Shown here: positions 55,671-64,000 of the stretch, piece by piece
Layout: the number at the start of each line of letters is the position of its first letter
Position numbering within the stretch: position 1 is the first letter of the stretch
Assembly (NCBI RefSeq): GCF_963678635.1
Contig: NC_087071.1
Span: 6,711,624 to 6,775,623, forward strand
Direction of reading: 5' to 3'
DNA: 64,000 nt
Origin: Symsagittifera roscoffensis
Taxonomy: Eukaryota; Xenacoelomorpha; Acoela; Convolutidae
The notes under the pieces: generated by a model
What the model was told of the DNA's origin: nothing
What the model saw: only the letters and a program-made list of their open reading frames with translations
Databases searched by the model: none
Position numbers and translations under genes: made by a program

Positions 55671-56962
55671 TAGTGGATCCTGCTTGTGAAGTGAATGAAA
55701 GGGGTACCCGCGACAAGAACGACGGGAATGAGGTGGTGGACGATTGCGATCTACCACTGGATCTCGAGTTGACTGAGCGAGTAGAGGTGGACGATGAAAC
55801 TCTACCCTATGCCGAAGAAGACTGGGATTGCCCAGAACAAACCGAAATTGACAAAGGAATACAGCCTGACTTTCCGCTCACTATGGAGACACGCCAAAGT
55901 AAGAGAGGAAAAAACCAGAAGAAATACAATCCGTATGGCGAGGACTTCGTTGTAGACCGGATAGTAGTGAGTGATGTCATAGACTCGCTGGTGGGGCTGG
56001 ACGAAGTAGCGATGCTAGAAGAAATCGACCTTGTGAACGATATGGATCAAGATTGGATCGACGATCGATCAGAACCGGAAGTGGAGTTCGAACCAGAGGC
56101 GGAACAGACTCATGAGCAAGAACTAACAAACTTGCGCGTGCTCGAATGGCTCCATGATCTGCCGACAGATCCAAAAGAGACGATCCTGACGATTCAGGAC
56201 GTCGATAGGGACGGCGTCAAATACATCAGTCATGATAATACCGAGTCCAACTGGGTCGCCCCAGATGGTCCTCTACGTGTTCCACAACCCAACCTCGGTC
56301 TCCTAGACTTTGGGCGATCGACGGGGACGTCGATGGATATTTTTGTCCGGGGAGTGGGGGTAGGACTCACCCACACCGAAAATCTCATGATAAAAAAATT
56401 GAAATCGGCAAGGGAAACCGGAGAACTAGAGACAGAGGGCGAGAATGCTAAGAAACCACCTTTTGGACGAATCTTTGAATCGTATTTTGATCTACCGAAC
56501 CATTATTCGAACAATATCGTTATAACGGACAGCGATTTCATACTCACGGAACGCACGTGCGCCATAGCGATAACGGCGGACGTAAGCTTCAAAACAGCAC
56601 TAGCGGCCGACTTTAAAAGAGAGTACAAGAATATCGAGTTTTTGTGGAAACAGAGGCCGGGTGTAGGAGGAATGATAGCGTTGCCTCCTGTTGCATCACA
56701 GATACCAGGGAAATATTTGCGTTTTTTGGTTACGAAAGCTACTGATAGGCAACACGTGAATCCGGAGAGCTTGGTATTGGCCTTGACTCGACTTAGGGAT
56801 TTCCTGGTTGAGAGAGGTGTGACCTCTCTCTCATTGCCAGTTTATGATCCCAATAGAGGGAAGCTACACCCGAGAGAGTTGTACGCTCTTGTGCATGTGA
56901 TATTTTTAGAGACTGACATAGAGGTTTACTTACATAAAAAATACTATCTGAGTATATGCTAA
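55577..56962 (+). CDS. Pol C-terminal extension: acidic linker and macrodomain
   Basis: The reading frame takes over from pol by a -1 shift within ACGGAAGAG (about 55577) and gives about 460 codons to TAA at 56960-56962. An ATG at 55514 lies in the same frame but in the pol overlap. The first 300 residues are acidic and repetitive in Asp/Glu (LVNDMDQDWIDDRSEPEVEF). The last 145 residues (about 56515-56955) follow the macrodomain plan: ITADVSFKTALAADFKREY (ADP-ribose-binding loop region), then LRFLVTKATDRQ, ESLVLALTRLRDFLVERGVT, SLSLPVYDPNRGKL and FLETDIEVYL. This order and the xLVTK...GVxSLxLP signature match TARG1/OARD1-type macrodomains. The Gly-rich catalytic loop (normally GCGLD) is replaced by DPNRG, so binding without hydrolysis, or altered chemistry, is likely. 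In the intact element it would be released by, or fused to, pol. Confidence 0.65.
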   Translation, partial: GRAAHYENIKPHNASSEDWCMPADMQEGDYLIVDPACEVNERGTRDKNDGNEVVDDCDLPLDLELTERVEVDDETLPYAEEDWDCPEQTEIDKGIQPDFPLTMETRQSKRGKNQKKYNPYGEDFVVDRIVVSDVIDSLVGLDEVAMLEEIDLVNDMDQDWIDDRSEPEVEFEPEAEQTHEQELTNLRVLEWLHDLPTDPKETILTIQDVDRDGVKYISHDNTESNWVAPDGPLRVPQPNLGLLDFGRSTGTSMDIFVRGVGVGLTHTENLMIKKLKSARETGELETEGENAKKPPFGRIFESYFDLPNHYSNNIVITDSDFILTERTCAIAITADVSFKTALAADFKREYKNIEFLWKQRPGVGGMIALPPVASQIPGKYLRFLVTKATDRQHVNPESLVLALTRLRDFLVERGVTSLSLPVYDPNRGKLHPRELYALVHVIFLETDIEVYLHKKYYLSIC

Positions 56963-57427
56963 GAATTGCGCTCGGCGATAAGTGGTTTTTATTAAGTTAT
57001 TCGATAGGAATTAGAGTCAAGTTTTAGATTAGGATAGGTCTTAGGTACAGTATTAGGGATTAGGTTTTTATGTGATAGTATAGGTGTGTGATGTTTATGT
57101 GTTTATGTTATGTTATTGTTATGATATGTTTTATGTTAGTGTCATAAAAGACCTGGGGCACCCCAGGTCATCAAGGTGACAGCGCACATTCGTGCTACTC
57201 TGACAAAGGTGAAGGTGGACGATCCACCTTGGAGCTAAAATTTTAAATCAGAATTGAAAAAGAGAATTTCAATGGAGAGTTTTAGAGAATTGATTGATGT
57301 TGCATCCTAAAATGATGGTTCTAAGTCGCGACCTGTTTTTTAGATCTTGATTGATCGAAAATTGTTTACTGAACACTGAATCAGAAGAGACAGAAAGAGA
57401 TTACACGAAGAATCAACACGAAAAGAA
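56963..57427 (+). promoter_or_regulatory. Intercistronic spacer with three consecutive hairpins
   Basis: A T-rich, TATG-repetitive part (56990-57140) is followed by GACCTGGGG-CA-CCCCAGGTC (57150-57169), AGCGCAC-ATTC-GTGCT (57181-57196) and AAGGTGGA-CGA-TCCACCTT (57212-57230). The first and third are perfect. It separates the macrodomain stop from the next ATG by 465 nt. Candidate roles are internal ribosome entry, splice control of a subgenomic mRNA, or an internal promoter. Confidence 0.55.
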
Positions 57428-60400
57428 ATGGGAGACACTAACGAACTCATGGAATTCCTCTCAGCGAGTCTAGGAGCGACTCTAGACGAGATCTATCAGC
57501 GGCTGATCGATTGTGATTTTACACGAGAAGACCCGGGGTTGGCGATGTTTGTGGTCGCACTCCCCAATGCACTGGGAAGAGAGGGTCGAGGGAATCGCCC
57601 TACGGAAGTCGTGTTGATGTTGGCCTTCGGTGAGTCCGGGACCGCCGAGAGAGGCCGAAACCGATTGATGAGATGGAGGCGCGGAGAAATGTCTGGCCAC
57701 GACCTGGCTCGTGAGCCGGGACTAGGTGAGCAAAGGGACCACCGGCTAGGTGAGATGCCCTTACCCGCCCAACCTGCGCAGCCACTAATTGGAGCGAAGA
57801 GACAGCGTGATGGGCCAGGCCCGTCACACTCGGTCGACTCTCCAACGGCTGCTCCTCCCCTGAAGAGAGTGAGAGTGAGCGAGATAGAGATCCAGACGTC
57901 GGAAACGATTGAGACACTGGAGAAGAAGGAGAGGGATCAGAGTGAGCTGTGTGCCAAACTTCAGGAGTACAGGACCATAGCTCGGGAGAGAGACGAATGG
58001 AAAAAGAAATTCGAAGATCTGCAGGTGGCCTACAAGGAGGATGAGATAAAGCACCTGAAGGAGCTGTATATGGCGAAGGTGAGCCAAGCGTCACCGGAAA
58101 TCCTGGCGAGCATGATACCCTCGGAGGGATCTAACGACACACGCCCCAGGACAACAGCGCAGGAGCTGTGCGCATCGAGAGGACCTGAGGTTCTGGATTT
58201 GCGTGCATCAAGGGGCCCGAGGCTCCTCAGCAGACGCGACCGTCTGCTTCGAATCAAAGGTTCACGATACCAGACCCTTCGGACACCTATCTAGCTCCTC
58301 AATTCCAGGAATCATTTAACCAAGTGGCCAGAGCCGCAATGGATGAAATCAACAGAGGCACTGAGCGGACACTGGCTAGGATCGTTCCTTCCCAGCGTCG
58401 TGATCACTCATCAGATGGCTCTGAGCGAGCAACCCGCACGATAGCGTGCTCTGCGCCTGGTGGAGTCTTTGAGAAGTCTCGCGTGGTAGATATCAGGAAG
58501 AATCTGATGACACGTCATCAGTTCACGCAAGTGCCAGCCGAGCATCCTCGAGCCTGCTTGAATGACATGAGCTGGAACCCCGCCACGAGCGACCAAGTGA
58601 TTCCCCCAGGGAGTCGCCATTTGATCATTGGAGACAGTCTGGTGAGAGATCTGAATGAGATCTTCGTCTATGGCCAGACTACCACTCTGTCCTTTGGAGG
58701 AGCCTCAGTGGCTCAAGTTATCAAAATGATGGAGTTCCAGGGCGAGGATCATCTGGATACATTAATAATAATGCTGGGGACTAATGACGTCTCGAGAGCC
58801 CCCGTAACTCCAGAGAACAAGTGGGAACCTCTGTTGGTGTGTCTATTGAACGAATTGAAAGAAAAGTATAGACCCAAGCTCGTGATCCTGTGTACGATAC
58901 CACCAAATCCTTTGGTGGGCACTATAGCTGCAGATTTCATGAATGGCAACGTGACGCGGTGGAATGAAATGACCCGCAGTCTGGTGAGAAACAATCCTGG
59001 CGAGTTGCGACTCCTGGATCTTGAAAATATGCTACGCATGACTGATCACATCGAGCTCACCAGAGATGGAGTGCACTTCAATAGCCAACGAGGGAGGCAT
59101 TGGATTAACGATGTGTTTCAGACGCAGTTGAAAGAAGTGGAGCAAGAGTTGAGGGCGACCGGTTCTTTGGCTCGGACCAATTTGACCGGAGGGAGTAGAA
59201 TAAGGGCAACCGTGCCCGAATCCCTCGCCAACCGCCTAGGGCCCTTGGCAACGGAGACGGTTGGAGCCGTAGCCGTCGCTCCGAGCTCAAACGTGAGAGA
59301 CAGGCTGGGGACTGCTCCTCCTCCCAGGCCGCAATCGATTGGAAGCCGACTCGGCAGATCGGTGGAACAGAATAACAGGAATAACTCCCAGACCGCGTCT
59401 AGGAGGAACGATTCGCCTGCCACGACAACTCCTGCTTCGACGGCAGGACCGTCTACAAGTACCGTGCCAGCGGAGGGAATTGAATCTGGCAGCAGGTTGC
59501 TTTGGAATAGATCAGATCCCAGCCATTGGGGTCAGTATAAGACGGACATGTCGGCGAAGTTGAATATGAATACCCTGACGTGTCGGGAAGATGTGATGAG
59601 AATGACTGGCGGGGAAAGTCCCACAGTGTCGCGACTTTATCGGATACCGGGCGTGGATTGGCTGCTAGCAGAGCAGGAGAAATTCAGCTCCTCGACCTCA
59701 CTCCGACATGCGGACTTGGATGGATTGCCTCATGACAATACCTTTGGACCTCTAAACACCCGGTCGCTCACCGACGTTCGAGATAGGACCCGGGAAAGGA
59801 CACCACCTGTGCGCAAAGGCAAGTTCCAGACGGAGAACAAGCCCAACAACAAACATCACAAGATGTTTAGACAATTCGCTAAACCACCCGGTCAGACGCC
59901 GGGCGAGTATTCGAGGGATTACCCCCGAACCACAACAGTGGTTGGAGACGATAAGAGATATGGGAACCTGAAGGCCCCAATAGGCGATGGCCTTTTTGCA
60001 GCTTATGATCCCTTGGACATGAAGGCTGCCAAGTATCTGGTTGTGGCCAGCTCCGATTATCTCTATACACCCCATTCTCTATTCTGGCCCGATGTGATTT
60101 TCTTAACGGCGCCTAAACTGGACTGGGGACAGGCGATAGGCATGATGATAAGTGTACGCAGAGTGGTCAGCATGGAGCCGCAGGTGATAGTGGTTGCAGG
60201 CTCGAATGATCATCTACAAAGCAGAGGCTTATTGTCACGTCTGACGGATGGATCGATCCCGAGTAACGAAGTTATAGGGGAAGCGATCATGACACTGCTC
60301 TCGGCGATGGCCGAGGTAGAGGCAGCAGCAAGACAACGTTTCACCATGAATGTGGTGAAGGTGATCTTCGTATTGTCACCAGGCTACGCTGCGTTGCCTG

Positions 60401-63400
60401 AACCCCTTCAATTTGTGTACACGATGGTCACGACGATAGCGGAGGGGATATTTAACGTGATAATTCCTGCCCCAAACAGAGTGGTGGACCCGGACAATTA
60501 TTATCCGTCCCGATCTGAGCTTCCCGCTGTTTGGTCTGACATCTCGAATGCCATACAGGGACTCAGAGATTGTAGCACAACTCGGTTGGTGCTAGATGAA
60601 GTTCTGGGGTTGGAGCTGTCCAACTTCGCAAGATTATTGAAGCTAAGACCAGGGGTAGGTGACGATCATCTGTTAGTACAACAGGTGGCTGATGATCTCT
60701 GGTTCAGGCAGATGGATCATGCAGAGAATGAGCAGGGAAGGATGATCAGGAAGAACATGACGTCAGCAGAGGAGGACCTCATGGCAATGGCTTTGCGTAC
60801 GAAGCCACACAACAACATATGGTTGTATCTGTCACCGAGGCTGTGCACCTTGGGTGAAGACGCGTTTGAGTATGCGCCGGCAATAATTAAAGAGATACAC
60901 GCGTATTTGAAGAGTCTACTTAATGCCCGGGAGTTGGCTGGAGGCAAGATGTTGAAGCTGATGCAAGACGTGAATACGATGTCGCTGGACAAGTTTCAAG
61001 CTGACGTGCTGGCCACGAAAGCACAGTACGAACGATCGGATGCTATCTTGGGCGGAATGGGAGTGGGATGGACGCCATCTTTCCTATCGACGTGCTATCC
61101 GAGGGCATCTAGGAACCTGATCGCAAGTTTTGTCAAAGACATCAGGAAGTTGTCGATTGGCCTGGTGCTAGCCTTATACGTGACATTTGGTCATGAAAAC
61201 TTTGTGAAAGGACCGGCAAACCTCTTTACCCAAGCGTTGGCCGATTTGAGATTGGATGGACTCTTGACCCTGATTGCCATGACCTATGGTCGACTGGGAG
61301 ACTTGCTTGTGTTATTGCGTTACCCTGAACAACTGCAGGGACCCAGTCGTGAGTTCAATGCACAGTTGGAAACCGCCTCGCTCAAGAAGATGAAAGACTG
61401 GAGGACTCTCCTACTTCAATACCTCCTGCAACAGAACAGAAGCGTAACAGGAGAGGACAAAGTGGCGACGAACGCAAGCGAATGTAAACAGTATTGTGGC
61501 ATGCCCTTATTAACAGACTTAGCTGTCATGATGCGGATTGATCCGTTGGCTCTGGTCCACGGACTGAGGGAATTCGTCACAGTGGTTTATGGACCGGTGA
61601 TGTCTTTTGCGTTCCCGGATGTGCAAGTTAAGGCGTACAGGAATTCAGTGTTGTACGTCAACCTGGTCTCAGTAGTGGATTGTTCCGTGCTGAATTGGGT
61701 AGAGCAGAGTGAACTGAGAAAGCTGGCTAGCGATGATAGGCTGTTCGGGAGAATAGCAGAGCCAGGTTGGGTGTTGATGGACTTCAACAACCACTTCAAA
61801 TGTCGAATGGGCCGTGAGGATCTGTCTCACATCCAGTTTAACCCAAAACTCTGGAATCTGAGACCAGTGGTGAAAGATACAGGAGAGGCTGTGGTAGTAC
61901 CTCAATTGCCGGGAGCCTATGCCCATGCAAAAGAGAATCAACAAACATGGCTTCCTGGGTCCAGGCCGCTGCCGGACCAATGCCATCGATATCCACCGAT
62001 AAGGAGGATGTTGTTGGGAGTCACATCTCCCATCATTGCCCCTCGTATCGGAGCAGCTCGTGACGCGGAGAAGAGGATGCTGAAGTGGAGTGGAGGGATG
62101 GAGCCGCGCTTCATCAGCTGGAACGTCGCTGCCGCGCATACGTTCGACTTCTCATTCCCCGATGCCTGGAGCAGGAAGAAGATCAAAGCACTACCCTCCA
62201 GGAGACCAGAGGTCTCGGCTGAAACGTGGAACGAAGTGTATTCTTCCGCGGATGACTTATCGAGACTGAAGTGGTCAGGAGAAGCGAAGGTAGTGATGCA
62301 GGAAGTGGCAGGAGAGAGCAGAGGAGGCTCATATATAACGATAGAAGACCTGGCCCCACACGGCGAGGAGTTGGTAGAGTTCCTGGTCGATGAAGAATTG
62401 TTTTATCATGCAGGAGACATGGCCGTACCGGCTCGGCCGGATTCGGGCGCAGACGCACGACAAGGACCCTCGGGACCTAGGCCGAAACCTGATGCGGACG
62501 ACGATGAATTGATGGATCAGGACGATAACGATGATGGGACCGGAAGCAAGACGGAGAAATCGGGAGAGACCGATCTAGGAGCGTTGGAAAGGGACTTGCT
62601 AGAGTACCGGTTCAGTGAAGATGACGATGGGGAAGTCGATGGGAGTCTATTGTTAATGGCACCATCGTCCTTCATGTCTCCTACAAAGGAGGCGTCAGCC
62701 GACCTATCTCCGATAGACCCAATAAGCCAGGCTAGAGAGTGCCGAAGCAGGGATCCGCAGAAACTGCTTTATGAGTCACCAAGGAGGAGGAAAATCGAAG
62801 AGTCGATGAAAACATCGTTCCTCAGCACATTACCAGAAGAAGAATGGGAAAGATATCAAATGGAGTTGGAAGGCAAGACAGGAGCAATCTGGAGCCGAGT
62901 AAACTTCATGGAGAAATCTTGGGACGTGATAAGGCGATATGGGACACAGTCCATAATGAAGGTGGGGTTGAACCAACCCATTATGCGTGAGGTCCTGGAG
63001 AAAATAGTGAGCTCCATGGAGTCGGATGTTCTGACCGAGTCAGTAACAGAAGACAGTGCCGATGATCAGAATGTTGCAAAGAAATTACCTGTCAGACGAG
63101 CCAGGAAAGGGCTGAAGCGACTAAAAGGGAAGACAGGAAGTCGAGCCATGAACCCGAGAGTGGTGAAGTCAAGAGCCAACGCAGTGGTGACCTCTTTAAC
63201 GAGCGCAGGTCGTTCAGGCGAGAGCGGGCAGGGAGATAGTACAACGCTGACAGGGGGAGAAAAAGAGAATCTGATACCCCCTATGCTCTTGGCAGGTCTG
63301 ACCGTAACCGCCACAAGGTCGAAGAAGACGGCGCGAACCCTGGCAGACACTAAGTTAGAAATGGAAGTAATCAGTCAATGTGGATCTGGAGGACTTGAAG

Positions 63401-64000
63401 ATTACAGGCCCTCGCGAATCAACATGGCCAAGCTGAAACTGGAAGGACAACTCGACGTGGTCGAGTACAGTCGAATAACTGTGCCGGAATCGGTCCACAT
63501 GGGAGATCCGGCAGGGGGTTATGTGGAAATGTTGAAAGCGAGGAACTCCGCGAGAGGGCACCTGATGGCTTGGAGCGAGAAGCGAGCCATGCAAGAATAT
63601 TTGAAGGGGCTTACGGAGAACTCTAACTTCAATCGAAAAGAGTATGGGACAGTAATGTCATCAGAAGCGAACGAAATTGGATTGGAAAAATTGCTAGAGA
63701 TTTCTTGGAGGGCGGCCCTCCAGAAATACTTCGATGAAACGATGAATGCACCTGCGACTGTAGCAGCATACCTGGCTCATCCTTGCGTGAGAACTGATCT
63801 GCAAGTACGACTGGCTTGGTGCTTGATGGGCATCAAAAAGGCGGAATATGAAGCCAGTAATGACTCGAAATCACGAGAACAGGAGCTAGATTTGATGGAA
63901 GCTCTGCGAGCATTGATCTCAAAAGACGATTCAGCGATAGCATGGGCTAAGCGAAAGGATGCCCTTTGCTTTGTCAGGTTCGTGGTGGATCGCATCCCCA
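57428..64000 (+). CDS. Giant accessory ORF with SGNH hydrolase domain (open at window end)
   Basis: The ATG at 57428 opens 288 codons: a helical start, a Pro/Gly-rich stretch and a coiled coil (about 57890-58080). The frame shifts by one base in a G run near 58211 and then stays open from 58189 to the window end, about 1,937 codons without a stop. An SGNH/GDSL hydrolase domain lies at about 58615-59110: RHLIIGDSLVRDL (Ser codon at 58636), SFGGASVAQV (Gly), IIMLGTNDVS (Asn; GTND at 58777) and RDGVHFNSQRG (Asp and His; 59065-59076). A second SGNH-like module lies at 60025-60590. Then come about 600 residues of unrecognised, conserved-looking sequence, an acidic region (62480-62650, PDADDDELMDQDDNDDG), a basic region (63085-63180) and a helical end. 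No signal peptide or clear membrane span was seen, so it is not an obvious Env. Function unknown: SGNH enzymes are esterases or acetyl-hydrolases, so removal of an acyl/acetyl group from a host or particle component is a guess. Confidence 0.8.
58615..59110 (+). other. SGNH/GDSL hydrolase domain within the giant ORF
   Basis: Blocks I (GDSL), II (GGAS), III (GTND) and V (DGVH) occur in the correct order with about 50, 30 and 95 residue spacing. That is the full catalytic tetrad Ser, Gly, Asn, His with the supporting Asp. The length, about 165 residues, suits a compact SGNH domain such as those of plasmid or viral esterases. Confidence 0.8.
60025..60590 (+). other. Second SGNH-like module, nucleophile missing
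   Basis: KYLVVASSDYLYTPHS replaces the block I GDS; VIVVAGSNDHLQSRG (GSND at 60199) keeps block III; VKVIFVLSPGYAALPEP resembles the strand after it; and NYYPSRSELPAVWSDI stands where the D-x-x-H would be, without the His. I read this as a duplicated SGNH fold that lost catalysis, perhaps kept for binding or structure. Inference from motif order only. Confidence 0.4.

Larger units (their letters stand above)
43980..64000 (+). mobile_element. Giant Ty3/gypsy-type retroelement with macrodomain and SGNH ORF (incomplete)
   Basis: All features from about 44.5 kb to the window end lie on one strand, share a G+C-rich, purine-rich composition unlike the left 43 kb, and are arranged as leader, gag, pol, macrodomain and giant ORF. 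The pol domain order (protease, RT, RNase H, integrase) is Ty3/gypsy. The left boundary is approximate and the right end is beyond 64000, so the element exceeds about 16.5 kb of coding sequence alone. Giant gypsy elements are known (plant Ogre, planarian Burro), but I am not aware of this accessory set being described. Whether the final ORF belongs to the same transcription unit is inferred from strand, spacing and composition. Confidence 0.75.

Noticed and set aside
57428-64000. Giant ORF as a retroviral envelope gene
   Set aside because: No signal peptide, furin-like site, Cys-rich ectodomain or membrane anchor was seen, and an SGNH tetrad is present instead. The C-terminus outside the window could still change this.

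Overview
The window looks like a 64 kb piece of an animal nuclear genome, probably a marine invertebrate. A cnidarian is my best guess, made only from remembered resemblance of the transposon proteins. The reasons for calling it metazoan are AT-rich non-coding DNA with short introns, a B-box (TRIM-type) gene, a BEL/Pao element (a group known from animals), an AIG1/GIMAP-like GTPase fragment and adintovirus/Polinton capsid genes. No bacterial operons, CRISPR arrays or convincing functional tRNA/rRNA genes are visible. Most of the window is mobile DNA.

Layout. 0-12 kb: AT-rich host DNA packed with small non-autonomous DNA transposons. These have GGCTCTTTTCC-type terminal inverted repeats and 8-bp target duplications, and one is nested inside another. 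A possible last pair of exons lies near 3 kb. 11.8-16.3 kb (minus strand): a decayed BEL/Pao retrotransposon. 16-28 kb: mostly non-coding, with a hAT-like MITE, a 1 kb inverted-repeat element filled with ATCGATTATA and G-rich satellite, an AIG1/GIMAP-like GTPase pseudogene and a possible C2-like exon. 28.4-30.0 kb (minus): a 551-codon B-box exon, the only good host gene. 32.9-38.5 kb (minus): a decayed adintovirus/Polinton gene cluster in the order exonuclease-like, packaging ATPase, two unknown genes, integrase, penton-like, small virion-like protein and major capsid. Its upstream end (38.4-43.6 kb) has been tandemly amplified as gene fragments.

44-64 kb (plus, open at the right edge): a very large Ty3/gypsy-type retroelement, visibly more G+C-rich than the rest. 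A roughly 3.5 kb leader carries five tRNA-sized 67-nt cassettes closed by ACCCTCC/GGAGGGT, a 30-bp tandem array of the same motif, and a tandemly duplicated structured RNA whose stems differ by compensatory changes. Then come gag, then pol (zinc knuckles, protease, RT, RNase H, integrase). Pol's reading frame originally continued into an acidic linker and a TARG1/OARD1-like macrodomain. After a spacer with three consecutive hairpins there is a second, giant ORF: at least 2,190 codons, with an SGNH (GDSL) hydrolase domain, a second SGNH-like module without the nucleophile, and long unrecognised regions. It reaches the window end without a stop.

Working model: gag and pol do the usual retrotransposition. 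The macrodomain (an ADP-ribose-binding fold that some RNA viruses use against host ADP-ribosylation) and the SGNH-containing giant protein are accessory functions that standard Ty3/gypsy elements lack. This copy carries an in-frame UGA in gag, a 7-nt insertion plus a UAG at the gag/pol join, and single-G losses near the end of pol and in the giant ORF. The last two could be sequencing errors; otherwise it is a damaged copy of a family whose other members should be intact.
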